Shown here: in pieces, positions 1-8,303 of the stretch
Layout of the letters: each line of letters opens with the position of its first letter
Numbering within the stretch: position 1 is the stretch's first letter
Source: Prochlorococcus sp. AG-355-J23
GTDB lineage: Bacteria; Cyanobacteriota; Cyanobacteriia; PCC-6307; Cyanobiaceae
NCBI GenBank assembly: GCA_003278705.1
Contig: QCDR01000001.1
Coordinates: 62,001 to 126,000, forward strand
Reading direction: 5' to 3'
Length of the DNA: 64,000 nt
Program-made: the position numbers and the translations under genes
Notes under the pieces: model-generated
The model's database searches: none
What the model saw: only the letters and a program-made list of their open reading frames with translations
Told to the model about the DNA's origin: nothing

Positions 1-11
1 TGATTAATTCG

Positions 12-197
12 GTGAATTTTAACCATTTGCCTATTCAGGATTTGGTTGTTTCAGGCTTAATAATCTTTATAATGTCGACGATTATTGCCAATATTTATGA
101 CCCATTATTAGGAATAAGTTATGCATTTGGGAATATACTTACTCTTACTTTTTTGAGCTGGTTATACAAAGAAACTTGGAGTGATCCAAGGAAATAA
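12..197 (+). CDS. small membrane protein, hypothetical
   Basis: A 61-residue ORF with one clear hydrophobic segment (about residues 10-33) and a second weaker one (about 38-50), so probably an integral membrane protein. It starts at a GTG and ends in a short charged tail. The frame stays open to the window edge, so the true start may lie upstream and the gene could be partial. I do not recognise a family. Confidence 0.5.
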   Translation: MNFNHLPIQDLVVSGLIIFIMSTIIANIYDPLLGISYAFGNILTLTFLSWLYKETWSDPRK

Positions 198-226
198 ATC
201 TAATTAAGACAAAAGATAAATTAAAA

Positions 227-340
227 CTACTTCTGTGTTTTTAATTTTGAAGAATACTTTAAATTAACAATGTAAGTTGCAACGAGTGAAAGTATCAAAA
301 AAAATAATAAGCTTTCCAAAGTGGATTGGGGCATAACCAT
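227..340 (-). CDS. candidate 37-aa single-pass membrane peptide
   Basis: A short minus-strand ORF beginning MVMPQSTLES, followed by about 15 hydrophobic residues and a Lys-rich end (KLKTQK). This is the usual shape of a single-helix membrane protein. A second ATG at 334 would give 35 residues. No strong ribosome binding site is visible and no family is recognised. It lies in an otherwise empty gap between two genes and could be chance. Confidence 0.35.
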   Translation of the reverse strand: MVMPQSTLESLLFFLILSLVATYIVNLKYSSKLKTQK

Positions 341-469
341 GAGTAGTACCAAAAATGATATATCTTTAGAGAAACGAATTCTGAAAAAAAATCAACCCTT
401 TCATTATTTTTTATACTCAAACTTATAAATTTAATTTCTCTTATAAAAACTTATACATTTAGGTTGATA

Positions 470-826
470 TTAATTTGAAAAATATTTTTCTGCCCTCCTA
501 AAGGCTTTTATTGCTCCTTTATAATCAAGATTCTTTAATCTTTCCTTACTTTTTTGTTCCAACATTTTTACTATCTCATTTCTCTTTATTTCATCAATTT
601 TCAGCTTATGATCGAATATAAGATCAAATTTTGAAGAATATAAACTAGATAATTCTTCTCTATATTTTTCAATAATTTTTTCATCACAAGATTTGGATTT
701 CAATATTTCATTAGCCTTCATTTTGTCATCTATTGCCCCTTTAAAATTTCCTAGTTTAAATTTCTTTTCACTTGATCTCGTTAGCTTGATAATATCTCCC
801 AATATCAATTCATTAGAATCGTTCAT
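470..826 (-). CDS. hypothetical protein with duplicated TPR-like helical motif
   Basis: 118 residues, highly charged and predicted all-helical, with no signal peptide or membrane segment. Two similar blocks are visible: KKFKLGNFKGAIDDKMKANEI near residue 20 and ERLKNLDYKGAIKAFRRAEKY near residue 95. Both follow the small-Gly/Ala TPR pattern (x-L-x-N-x-K-G-A-I), so a degenerate tetratricopeptide-like, protein-binding role is plausible. The evidence is the internal repeat only; no enzyme motif is present. Confidence 0.6.
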   Translation of the reverse strand: MNDSNELILGDIIKLTRSSEKKFKLGNFKGAIDDKMKANEILKSKSCDEKIIEKYREELSSLYSSKFDLIFDHKLKIDEIKRNEIVKMLEQKSKERLKNLDYKGAIKAFRRAEKYFSN

Positions 827-902
827 TTATTTATCTGACACTAGATTAATGCTATCAGAATAAAGAAAAGACAACTTTTTTAATACTCAAATAATTAAAC
901 AA

Positions 903-1202
903 TTAACCAATAACAAGTCCTTTTTTAAGAAGTAAATCAAAAACCTCCACACTTTTTGTTTTCCCAAATTTGGGGGGCTTGTGTAAATCTAATATTTCAG
1001 CAAGGCACATAATCCAATAAGTATCTTTTTTTAAATTTAGACCTTCGCAAATATGGGTTGGGGCCGATTTAAAACAGCCAAAATCTATTGATATATTAAT
1101 GTTCATGATTTGAGTTTCAAGTTCCAGACTTAAAAGTTCTATTTCTTGCTCAGAAAGGGATGTCCCAAAAGAATATGATTCAATTAAAAGTTGATAATTC
1201 AT
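903..1202 (-). CDS. small conserved hypothetical, paralogue of the gene at 6948-7238
   Basis: About 99 residues from the ATG at 1202. An earlier ATG at 1229 is open but would overlap the DUF3764-like gene. I prefer 1202 because from there the protein aligns without gaps with the start of the second copy at 6948. Shared features are an acidic helical N-terminus, an AP-x2-IC block, a W-x2-C-x-A segment, a LD-x3-P motif and a V-x2-F-x2-L ending. It is probably cytosolic. The function is unknown. Confidence 0.6.
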   Translation of the reverse strand: MNYQLLIESYSFGTSLSEQEIELLSLELETQIMNINISIDFGCFKSAPTHICEGLNLKKDTYWIMCLAEILDLHKPPKFGKTKSVEVFDLLLKKGLVIG

Positions 1203-1216
1203 AAAAGATTTATTTT

Positions 1217-1498
1217 TCAAGAAATCCATCGAGTTATTTTTGTACCCGCATATATATGCCCTGAAGCTTCAACAATAGGTTTTGTTTCAGGGTTCATAAA
1301 AATATCGTATAAAACATTTTTTGGTCCTTGAAAAATTACAGTCGCGCGTTGAGGATCATCTAATGATTTACCAATATAAAAAGTTTTAACTCCCATTTCT
1401 TTAAACATCGACTGCTGTTCCTCAGCATTCATATGAGATTCATATTGTTCAAAAGTATTACTTAGTTGAAAATCTAAAATAGTCGTTTCAATAGTCAT
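1217..1498 (-). CDS. DUF3764-like small protein
   Basis: From the ATG at 1498 this is a 93-residue protein starting MTIETTILDFQL. An in-frame ATG at 1540 would add 14 Lys-rich residues that do not resemble the family start. The pattern (MxxExTxLxFxLxNTFEQY, then KxFYxGKSxDDPxxAxVIFQGPxNVLYDIF and a terminal GTKITRW) matches my recollection of the DUF3764 family of marine cyanobacteria, which looks like a ferredoxin-fold dimeric alpha-beta barrel. The function is unknown. It sits directly upstream of the small gene ending at 903, possibly as one transcript. Confidence 0.6.
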   Translation of the reverse strand: MTIETTILDFQLSNTFEQYESHMNAEEQQSMFKEMGVKTFYIGKSLDDPQRATVIFQGPKNVLYDIFMNPETKPIVEASGHIYAGTKITRWIS

Positions 1499-1636
1499 AG
1501 CAATAATGAGATGTTTTTTAGATTTTAAATCTTTTTGCAAAAAAATAATTGAATAAAGATTAGTTTTTATTAAGCAACGTATTAACTAATTTTTATTTAT
1601 GGGTTATAAATCAACTATAAAAAACAGATTTTAATT

Positions 1637-2980
1637 TTGGACTCAAAAATTTCTCCAAGAGAACAATGGACTAGTAAGTTGGGATTCATTCTTGCAGCTG
1701 CTGGTAGCGCAGTAGGTCTTGGTAACCTCTGGGGTTTCGCCTACAGAGCCTCTCAAGGTGGAGGTGCTGCTTTTGTACTTTTATATATACTAATCGTTAT
1801 GATTGTCTGCCTTCCGGTATTTGTTGCTGAGATGGCTTTAGGAAGAAACGCCACTGCAAGCACATTGCTTGCACCAGTAAAGTTAGCTGGGAAAAATTGG
1901 TATCCATTAGGAATTCTTTTCTTTATAGCTCCCTTGGGAATAGCATCATATTATTCAGTCATAATGGGGTGGACCGCAGATACCTTGTTCCATTCATTAT
2001 TTTTTGGATTACCAAAAAATTTAAGTGAAGCAGAAGCTTTCTTTGGCTCAATTAGTAGTGGCAGCAGTGTTTTATTGGGGCACCTATTAAGTCTTGTTCT
2101 TACAGCCATAATAGTTTCATCAGGGATAAAAAAAGGAATCGAAAAGGTAACAAGATTCTTTATGCCTATACTTTTTATAATTCTTCTATCTCTTGCAATA
2201 TGGGCCACTTCACTTTCAGGCGCATGGGAAGGATATAAAACATTTTTGTTTAAATTTGACTTTGATGAATTAAGGAACCCTCAAACTATAAGAAATGCTT
2301 TTACTCAAGCTTTCTTTTCTTTAAGTTTAGGAATTGGAGTTATGGTTACTTACGCTTCCTATCTAAATAAAAAGAGTAATCTTCCAAAACTAAGTGTTGG
2401 AGTTGCATCATTGGATACTTTGGTGGGTCTTATGGCTGGACTTATTACTTTTCCGATTGTTTTAACGTTTGGTTTAAATGATGCTATTTCTGAATCAACT
2501 GTTGGTGCATTATTTATATCAATTCCTACGGGCCTTGGTTCATATGGAGCGGTTGGAAGAATTGTAGCTGTTGCATTTTTCGCACTAGCTTATATTGCAG
2601 CAATAACTTCCTCTGTTTCATTATTGGAAGTTCCAGTTTCCTCTTTAATGGATAAATTTGGTTTTAAAAGAAAAAAATCTGTTTGGCTGATAACTCTTTT
2701 CTTATTCTTAGCAGGCATTCCTTCTGCATTAAACTTAAACATTCTTGGAACTATTGATTCAATTTTTGGAGGTGTATTACTTATCTTTGGTGGATTCTTG
2801 GTTACTTTCTTTATGGGATGGGTAGTACCTGGAAAGTTTAATGAAGAACTTAGTGATTCAAAAGTTGGAATCAAAACGACACGTTATTTGAAATTCATGA
2901 CAAGATGGGTTGCACCCCCAATTATTGGTTTTGGACTATTTATTAGTGTGTTTGATTTGCTCAAAGGCTGGGTAAGTTAA
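1637..2980 (+). CDS. sodium:neurotransmitter-symporter (NSS/SNF) family transporter
   Basis: 447 residues with about 11 membrane helices. The first helix carries the NSS sodium-site signature GSAVGLGNLW, followed by a Gly-rich QGGGAAF turn, so it should couple uptake of an amino acid or similar small solute to Na+. After GNLW it reads GFAY where classic members have RFPY, so the conserved arginine of the outer gate is not at its usual place; some bacterial members share this. It starts at TTG 1637 (DSKISPREQW), the only start in front of the first helix. It is a single gene with no obvious operon partner, and the substrate cannot be told from sequence. Confidence 0.85.
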   Translation: MDSKISPREQWTSKLGFILAAAGSAVGLGNLWGFAYRASQGGGAAFVLLYILIVMIVCLPVFVAEMALGRNATASTLLAPVKLAGKNWYPLGILFFIAPLGIASYYSVIMGWTADTLFHSLFFGLPKNLSEAEAFFGSISSGSSVLLGHLLSLVLTAIIVSSGIKKGIEKVTRFFMPILFIILLSLAIWATSLSGAWEGYKTFLFKFDFDELRNPQTIRNAFTQAFFSLSLGIGVMVTYASYLNKKSNLPKLSVGVASLDTLVGLMAGLITFPIVLTFGLNDAISESTVGALFISIPTGLGSYGAVGRIVAVAFFALAYIAAITSSVSLLEVPVSSLMDKFGFKRKKSVWLITLFLFLAGIPSALNLNILGTIDSIFGGVLLIFGGFLVTFFMGWVVPGKFNEELSDSKVGIKTTRYLKFMTRWVAPPIIGFGLFISVFDLLKGWVS

Positions 2981-3371
2981 AAATAATAATTTATAAAATT
3001 GAATAAATTTACTGCGATATAGTGCAAAAATAAGGGGGTAGGCACAAAGCTTTAAGCTATTAAATTTCTTGTATGTTTTTTGAGAATTTTGAGCAAAATA
3101 AAAAAATTTAATCAAAAAAACAAGTATTACCAATGACTTCTATTAAAGGCTAAATATTATGAAAATTTCCTTTTGAAATTTTTCAGAGGCAAAAAGTTTT
3201 TTCAAGACAATAAATATACTGCAGAACTTTTTTTAATGAAGTATTAAATTTTAACTTCTATTTAATCTCAAACGTGTCGGCAAAAACCATCCCTAATAGA
3301 ATCTATATAAAATACATTTAGATGTTTAATTTAAAGAAATTTGAACGCCTAAAGAATAGATAACAAATTTG
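2981..3371. other. 390-base intergenic stretch with SelO promoter region
   Basis: No convincing gene. It holds an 8-bp perfect inverted repeat (AAAATTTC at 3162-3169, GAAATTTT at 3175-3182) and a TATAAAAT box at about 3303-3310 that could serve as the -10 element for the downstream SelO gene. A 65-codon minus-strand ORF running into the symporter gene looks like chance. Confidence 0.4.
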
Positions 3372-5075
3372 ATGTCAACAAAATCTGATTCACTAAAGGG
3401 AAAGCTTACAGAAAATTTTTCTGAATTTTCTCAACTATCTGACTATTCTTTTATAAATTCTCTTAAAGCAGATCCTCAATCAACAAAAGATGGAAATGAT
3501 CATAAGCCGCGTTCAGTATATTCAGGTCATTACGTACCAGTTGTCCCAACCGCTATTCCAGAACCAGAATATATTTCCCATAGCAACAAACTTTTTAAAG
3601 AACTAAATCTAAGCTCTGATCTTACTAAAGACCAAAATTTTTGTCGTTTTTTCTCAGGGGATATTTCTGTTGCTAATTATCCAATGAGTCCTGTTGGTTG
3701 GGCAACAGGTTATGCATTATCAATTTACGGGACTGAATATACCCAACAATGTCCTTTTGGAACTGGCAATGGTTATGGCGATGGCAGAGCAATTTCTGTT
3801 TTTGAAGGTTTATTCAATGGGAAAAGAATGGAAATGCAACTTAAAGGAGGAGGTCCAACTCCCTATTGTCGAGGAGCAGATGGTAGAGCTGTCTTAAGAT
3901 CTAGCGTTCGAGAATTTCTCGCACAGGAATTAATGGATGCCTTGGGAGTCCCTACCTCAAGATCTTTAACACTTTATGTCTCACGTTCAGAAATAGTTAG
4001 AAGACCATGGTATTCCAAAGGGTCCAGGTATTTTGAGCCTGACATCATGATTGATAATCTAGCGGCAATTACTACGAGAGTCGCTCCATCTTTTTTACGT
4101 GTAGGCCAGATTGAACTTTTTGCAAGACGAGTTCGCAATAATGCGCATGATGAGGCACTCAATGAACTAAAGATGATAGTTCAACATCTTATTGATAGAA
4201 ATTATAAAGATGAAATTGAATATGAGATTACAATTGAAAGTAAGATAATAAAACTGGCTTCTTTATACAGATCAAGACTCATATCACTAATAGCCAACTG
4301 GATGCGAGTTGGTTATTGCCAGGGTAACTTCAATAGTGATAATTGTGCTGCTGGTGGTTATACCTTGGATTATGGCCCCTTTGGATTCTGTGAATTATTT
4401 GATCCAAGATTTCAACCATGGACAGGTGGAGGTGAACATTTCTCATTTTTCAACCAACCTTCTGCTGCGGCAATCAACTTTAAAACATTCTGTTCCTCTC
4501 TTAATCCGTTACTTTCACAAAGCAAACAAGATCAAGAAAAGTTAGAACAAATCGAAAAAGACTTTTCTGAATTTATGAATAAGGAATTGATGAAAATGTG
4601 GGCAAACAAGCTTGGTTTAGAACATTACAACGAAACTCTAATAAATGAATTTTTTAATCTCATGGTCATTTCAAAAGCAGACTATACAATTTTGTTCCGT
4701 AAACTCTCTGAAATACCTGATAACTTAGATTCTTTAAAAGAGAGTTTCTATTTACCAATTAATGATGAGATCAATAATAGGTGGGAAGTATGGCTTGAAA
4801 ACTGGCAATCAGTCTTGATGAAAGAGGGAAATATTAAAGAAAAATCAACATCAATGAAATCCCTTAATCCAGTCTATACTTGGCGCGAATGGATGATCGT
4901 TTCCGCGTATGAAGAAGCTGAAAAGGGAAATTACAAAAAGATAAAAGAGTTACAGGATGTCTTTAGCAATCCATATATAGAACAACCCTCAGAAATAGAT
5001 CAAAAATATAATCGACTAAAACCAAGCCAGTATTTTAATTATGGAGGAATATCTCACTACAGCTGTTCTTCATAA
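3372..5075 (+). CDS. selO: protein adenylyltransferase SelO (YdiU/UPF0061 family)
   Basis: 567 residues from the ATG at 3372; a TTG just before it is in frame but unlikely. SelO is a pseudokinase-fold enzyme that transfers AMP from ATP to Ser/Thr/Tyr of target proteins, linked to redox stress. Visible family blocks are GDGRAIS (about residue 137), LKGGGPTPYCRGADGRAVLR, REFLAQELM and GVPTSRSL. NSDN (about residue 320) carries the catalytic Asp and DYGPFGF follows. Length is slightly above the usual 480-550 because of a longer N-terminus. The C-terminus ends in SCSS; some SelO proteins carry a redox-active Cys there, here as YSCSS. It is monocistronic. Confidence 0.88.
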   Translation: MSTKSDSLKGKLTENFSEFSQLSDYSFINSLKADPQSTKDGNDHKPRSVYSGHYVPVVPTAIPEPEYISHSNKLFKELNLSSDLTKDQNFCRFFSGDISVANYPMSPVGWATGYALSIYGTEYTQQCPFGTGNGYGDGRAISVFEGLFNGKRMEMQLKGGGPTPYCRGADGRAVLRSSVREFLAQELMDALGVPTSRSLTLYVSRSEIVRRPWYSKGSRYFEPDIMIDNLAAITTRVAPSFLRVGQIELFARRVRNNAHDEALNELKMIVQHLIDRNYKDEIEYEITIESKIIKLASLYRSRLISLIANWMRVGYCQGNFNSDNCAAGGYTLDYGPFGFCELFDPRFQPWTGGGEHFSFFNQPSAAAINFKTFCSSLNPLLSQSKQDQEKLEQIEKDFSEFMNKELMKMWANKLGLEHYNETLINEFFNLMVISKADYTILFRKLSEIPDNLDSLKESFYLPINDEINNRWEVWLENWQSVLMKEGNIKEKSTSMKSLNPVYTWREWMIVSAYEEAEKGNYKKIKELQDVFSNPYIEQPSEIDQKYNRLKPSQYFNYGGISHYSCSS

Positions 5076-5117
5076 AAGTTCAATCCTCATGCAAATTGAA
5101 CAAATTACAGAAAAATA

Positions 5118-5561
5118 CTATTTATTTATGGCCGTAGGTATTCCAACTACTGATACAACTCCCACATGAAGTATGGCCGGCTTCTTCCCAACATTTTTAA
5201 CATAGTGGGCGCTACCATTGTTACTCTCTATAAATGCATCACCCGCTCTAAAAAAATTAATTTCTTCACCCCTCACATGCTTTAATCTTCCTCTAGTAAC
5301 ATGAATCAACATTGGTGAAGGATGAGTATGAATTGGAGTTTTCAAGCCAACTGGAATTTTTACTTTTAAGAGTCTTAATTCAGGCTTACCCTCGAGATAA
5401 TTAAAATTTTTACCACTAAGTCCTTTTGAACTTTGAATAATAGGTATAACTTCAATCTTTTCTCCAGCAAGAGAAGGTTGTGGTAAAGCTAAAGTCCCAA
5501 TAAAAAAGAGGAAGCAAAATGGAATAATTTTTTTTAATTTCATTAGATATTTGAGTTTCAC
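5118..5561 (-). CDS. secreted cupin-domain protein
   Basis: 147 residues. The N-terminus is a signal peptide (a LysLys start, a hydrophobic stretch, then a cleavage-like site after PSLA), so the protein is probably periplasmic. The mature part is a single cupin-2 barrel: the metal-binding motif HTHPSPMLIHVTRG (about residues 79-92) and a second motif with GDAFIESNNGSAH. A second Met at 5543 (MKLKKII) is an equally good start. The metal and substrate are unknown. It converges with selO. Confidence 0.7.
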   Translation of the reverse strand: MKLKYLMKLKKIIPFCFLFFIGTLALPQPSLAGEKIEVIPIIQSSKGLSGKNFNYLEGKPELRLLKVKIPVGLKTPIHTHPSPMLIHVTRGRLKHVRGEEINFFRAGDAFIESNNGSAHYVKNVGKKPAILHVGVVSVVGIPTAINK

Positions 5562-5596
5562 TAATAATAGGTAGTTTGCAAAAATAATAAACTAAT

Positions 5597-5758
5597 TTAT
5601 TTTTTATATAACTTTTCTAATTGCTTAATTTCCTCTCTTAAATCCTTACCTCTGTTATTTAATTTATTATTCTTAATAACTATTGGGATAATCCACCAGG
5701 CTTGAAGACCTAAAAAAATAAATACTAGGATCAATAATTCAAAAGTACCAGGCTGCAT
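5597..5758 (-). CDS. small membrane protein, 53 aa
   Basis: A minus-strand ORF starting MQPGTFELLILVF. One hydrophobic helix with a WW pair spans about residues 7-28, followed by a charged, coiled-coil-like tail (NRGKDLREEIKQLEKLYKK). The topology of a short N-terminal anchor plus a helical cytosolic tail resembles small cyanobacterial membrane-anchored helical proteins. No family is recognised. The coding look comes from the clean amphipathic pattern. Confidence 0.5.
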   Translation of the reverse strand: MQPGTFELLILVFIFLGLQAWWIIPIVIKNNKLNNRGKDLREEIKQLEKLYKK

Positions 5759-5831
5759 TTGATAAATAACCCTTCTTTGTTAATAACATTATTCTAAAAG
5801 TTATTAAACATTCATGAGATTTGGAATTTTA

Positions 5832-6014
5832 CTAGGCTGCCTCTAATTCAATATTAAGTTCAATTCCCTTTGAAATAATTGCTTCTTTAAATTCAATAAG
5901 TTTAGAAATTATTCTTTGCTTCTCAGGATCAGTTTTGTGGATATCATCTACAACTTCCTGCATTGCAAGTGTTACTTTTTGTAGTTTGATTTCTAGATCT
6001 TCCCTGTAATTCAT
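5832..6014 (-). CDS. hypothetical helical protein, 60 aa
   Basis: A short acidic, all-helical protein starting MNYREDLEIKLQKVT, with heptad-like spacing of hydrophobic residues. No signal, Cys or membrane segment. It probably self-associates or binds a partner through a coiled coil. The family is unknown. It lies between a small membrane protein gene and a divergent gene at 6165. Confidence 0.5.
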   Translation of the reverse strand: MNYREDLEIKLQKVTLAMQEVVDDIHKTDPEKQRIISKLIEFKEAIISKGIELNIELEAA

Positions 6015-6164
6015 AAGCTTAAAGAAATTATCTTATTTATTAAAAAACAAAACAATTATTAGTAAATAAGTACTTAACCTTAAAAGGATTGACAGCAAAA
6101 CAAGAAGGATATAATTTATAGTACAAACGTATTAATAATTAACCGGCCGATTATAAGATAAATT

Positions 6165-6434
6165 ATGGAGCCTAAGTACTCATTTGGTTGTAGCACTAGC
6201 AAACCCAACGGATGTCTACTAAATCCCGAAGGCAGCAGAATGATCTTTTTCGAAGAATGCAAAAATTCTCCTAAACCTAATTTAAAAATTCATACTCATC
6301 TTTTCTACACAAATCACCTTGGAGAACCAGGAGGGTACAAATCCTCTGAAAAACTCAACATAGATTCAGCGTGGAAAAAGTGGCACGAACTTCACCGAAA
6401 AGGATGGACAGAAGTATCGCACAATTACGGATAA
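6165..6434 (+). CDS. DUF1651-like small protein
   Basis: 89 residues. The pattern NGCLLNPEGSRMIFF near the start and A-x3-W-x-EL-x3-GW-x-EV at the end resembles DUF1651, a family of small proteins common and multi-copy in marine picocyanobacteria. The central variable loop fits too. The function is unknown. It has no membrane segment, starts at an ATG and has no close partner gene. Confidence 0.55.
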   Translation: MEPKYSFGCSTSKPNGCLLNPEGSRMIFFEECKNSPKPNLKIHTHLFYTNHLGEPGGYKSSEKLNIDSAWKKWHELHRKGWTEVSHNYG

Positions 6435-6563
6435 GGGATCCCTTCAATAAAAAGTATTTTTGTTTATTTGAAAATTTTCAATCCTATACATGTACAACTA
6501 CAAATTAAATCAGGGTTTGAAAACAATGTAATCGTAGATACCAACAGCTTTTTTATTAATTGA

Positions 6564-6671
6564 TTATAAATTAAAAACACGAGTTAACTCGTTCCAATTT
6601 GTTGACTCTGAGGTTTTAACCGTTGACTCCTTATCAACTTCTAGTTTTGACTCGCTAGATTCAAGATTCAA
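6564..6671 (-). CDS. candidate 35-aa Glu-Ser-rich ORF
   Basis: A minus-strand ORF from a TTG at 6671 (NLESSESKLEVDKEST..., ending WNELTRVFNL). It contains repeated Glu-Ser units, which on the + strand appear as TTGACTC repeats at 6602, 6623 and 6647 plus a TTAACTC variant at 6584. The spacings of 18, 21 and 24 are all multiples of three, which favours a coding origin for the repeat. There is no ATG and no clear ribosome site, so it may be the end of a broken gene. Confidence 0.3.
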   Translation of the reverse strand: MNLESSESKLEVDKESTVKTSESTNWNELTRVFNL

Positions 6672-6696
6672 AAACGGTATTTATATAATTTAAATC

Positions 6697-6834
6697 ATGG
6701 AAAAAAAAATCGCAAAGAAATACGCCGATCTTATAGTCCAGGCTAATAATTCAACTGGCAGAAAAGAAGCTTTGTCATTAATTAAACAAGCAACAAAATT
6801 AAAAACCAAACTTGATCAATACGAAATGATGTAG
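6697..6834 (+). CDS. small hypothetical protein, 45 aa
   Basis: ATG at 6697, starting MEKKIAKKYADLIVQAN and ending LDQYEMM. It is basic, helical and coiled-coil-like, with no membrane segment. A hairpin followed by a T-run lies about 20 bases after the stop, supporting a real short transcription unit. No family is recognised. Confidence 0.5.
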   Translation: MEKKIAKKYADLIVQANNSTGRKEALSLIKQATKLKTKLDQYEMM

Positions 6835-6852
6835 TTTCTTAATTATCGATAG

Positions 6853-6891
6853 AAGTTTCAAGATGAGGTAGAAACTAGTTCCTTTTTTTTT
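6853..6891 (+). terminator. probable intrinsic terminator
   Basis: AGTTTC at 6853-6858 pairs with GAAACT at 6871-6876, followed after a few bases by nine T. It is placed just after the 45-aa ORF ending at 6834. The stem is short, so strength is uncertain. Confidence 0.45.
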
Positions 6892-6947
6892 ATCCTGCTA
6901 TAAAAATACTAAGAGATTATTTAACTTATCTGCTTTAATAAAATATC

Positions 6948-7238
6948 GTGGAATTAACTGAGCTAATTAAGGATTACGTTGCTACAGAATTATTATCAAG
7001 TATTGAAATTGATTTTCTTGAAGGAGAATTATGGGAAACCACTCAACATATTGCAGAAATAAATACAGTTATCAAAGCTCCAAAAAATATATGCAAGAAA
7101 TTGGGACTAGATGAAAAATCTTGCTGGCAATTATGTTGTGCAGCCGTTCTTGACTCCTCAAGACCATTAAAAAATGGACAAAAGAGAGTAGATGATTTTA
7201 AAAAATTAATTCATCGATATGAAATCAGCTACATATAA
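6948..7238 (+). CDS. small conserved hypothetical, paralogue of the gene at 903-1202
   Basis: 96 residues from a GTG start. It aligns end to end with the product at 903-1202: acidic N-terminus, KAPKNIC, CWQLCCAAVLD, then RP-x2-NG-x4-VDDFKKL. Several cysteines cluster in the middle (ICKK, SCWQLCC), more than in the other copy. It is cytosolic and of unknown function. It is followed by a secreted small protein and a glutamine amidotransferase on the same strand, with short gaps that suggest co-transcription. Confidence 0.6.
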   Translation: MELTELIKDYVATELLSSIEIDFLEGELWETTQHIAEINTVIKAPKNICKKLGLDEKSCWQLCCAAVLDSSRPLKNGQKRVDDFKKLIHRYEISYI

Positions 7239-7250
7239 ACTAAAGACTCA

Positions 7251-7547
7251 ATGATACGTTTACTTATTGCATCAATTCTTTTTTTTACTCCACTAGGAGG
7301 TTTTGCTGATGAAAAGCAAAGAGAAATTGAGAATGAAGCTATAAATCTTGTTATTAAAAAATATGGAAAAGGCTTAGAAAATAGATTAAAAGGAACGGGA
7401 GTAACTCCCAGTTATCGAAGTTGGTATGAAAATGATTGTTTTGTAAGTATTGCATCAGGTACTTACCAAGAAGATACTTGGTCGGCAATGAAGTGGTTTA
7501 GCGTTAATGTCTGTTCTGAATCAGCTGAAATAATGGAAAGTGAATGA
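7251..7547 (+). CDS. secreted small hypothetical protein
   Basis: 98 residues with a typical signal peptide: MIRLLIASILFF core and a cleavage-like site after GGFA. The mature part contains two Cys (ENDCFVS and VNVCSES) that could form a disulphide in the periplasm. Its stop overlaps the ATG of the amidotransferase gene by four bases (ATGA), so the two are translationally coupled. The family is unknown. Confidence 0.6.
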   Translation: MIRLLIASILFFTPLGGFADEKQREIENEAINLVIKKYGKGLENRLKGTGVTPSYRSWYENDCFVSIASGTYQEDTWSAMKWFSVNVCSESAEIMESE

Positions 7548-8281
7548 AGGAAATAAGACGCCTATTAGTTCTTCAGCATTTAGAAATAGAGGGGCCTGGT
7601 CTTTTTGAACAATTTGCTAAAGAAAGAGATTTAAAAATAGAAATTATTCGTTTAGATAACAAAAATGCTCTACCGCAAACAAAAAAAGGTGACTTAATTT
7701 TAATTATGGGTGGGCCAATGGGAGTTAAAGATATTGGAAGCGAAAGATATCCATGGCTTAAGTTAGAAAGAGATTTTATAAAAAAAGAATTAGAAAATGA
7801 GAGACCTATAATCGGTGTTTGCTTAGGTGCTCAGTTGCTTGCGAGTGCGGCTGGAGGAGATGTAGAAATTCTTAAATGTGGATCACCTCCAAAAGCATTA
7901 CCAGAAATTGGATGGTCTCAAATTTTTATTAATAAATCAAATAAAGACTTTAAAGCACTGTTTGAAGAACCTTTTCATGTACTGCACTGGCATGGAGATA
8001 GGATTTTATTACCTGATAAAGCAGTACTCATTGCTAGTAGTGCGCGTTGTAAGGAACAGTTTTTTAGGATTGGTAATTTTGCTTACGGATTACAATTCCA
8101 TATAGAGACGACAGGGAGAATGATAAATAACTGGATTAAAGAAGATAAAGAGTTTGTCCTTGAGGGATTAGGCTCAAATGGTCAGGAAATTTTAAGAGAA
8201 GAGAATAAAAAATATATTGATAAAACTTTTTTTAAAAGAAAGCTTCTAATAAGTAGATTATTTGAATTATTAGATAATTAA
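7544..8281 (+). CDS. class I glutamine amidotransferase domain protein
   Basis: 245 residues. It has the triad of class I glutaminase domains: nucleophile Cys93 in GVCLGAQLLA, and His186 with Glu188 in FHIE. An LIMGGPMG oxyanion-region loop lies near residue 55 and HWHGD near residue 148. Stand-alone proteins of this type are annotated as GMP-synthase-like amidotransferases and have roles such as gamma-glutamyl hydrolysis or amide transfer to an unknown partner. The real synthetase partner is not evident here, so the acceptor is unknown. It overlaps the upstream secreted-protein gene by ATGA. Confidence 0.8.
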   Translation: MKEIRRLLVLQHLEIEGPGLFEQFAKERDLKIEIIRLDNKNALPQTKKGDLILIMGGPMGVKDIGSERYPWLKLERDFIKKELENERPIIGVCLGAQLLASAAGGDVEILKCGSPPKALPEIGWSQIFINKSNKDFKALFEEPFHVLHWHGDRILLPDKAVLIASSARCKEQFFRIGNFAYGLQFHIETTGRMINNWIKEDKEFVLEGLGSNGQEILREENKKYIDKTFFKRKLLISRLFELLDN

Positions 8282-8303
8282 AAGGGAATAATTAATCATC
8301 CAG

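Noticed and set aside
2936-3133. 65-codon minus-strand ORF running into the symporter gene end
   Set aside because: It overlaps the 3' end of a real gene, has no ribosome site and reads as low-complexity A+T-derived sequence.
5078-5101. GTTCAAT/ATTGAAC hairpin after SelO as a terminator
   Set aside because: A 7-bp stem but no T-run follows on either strand.
6583-6653. Array of TTGACTC read as a Pho-box or other regulator array
   Set aside because: Spacings are multiples of three rather than a fixed helical period, and an open frame on the other strand explains them as well.
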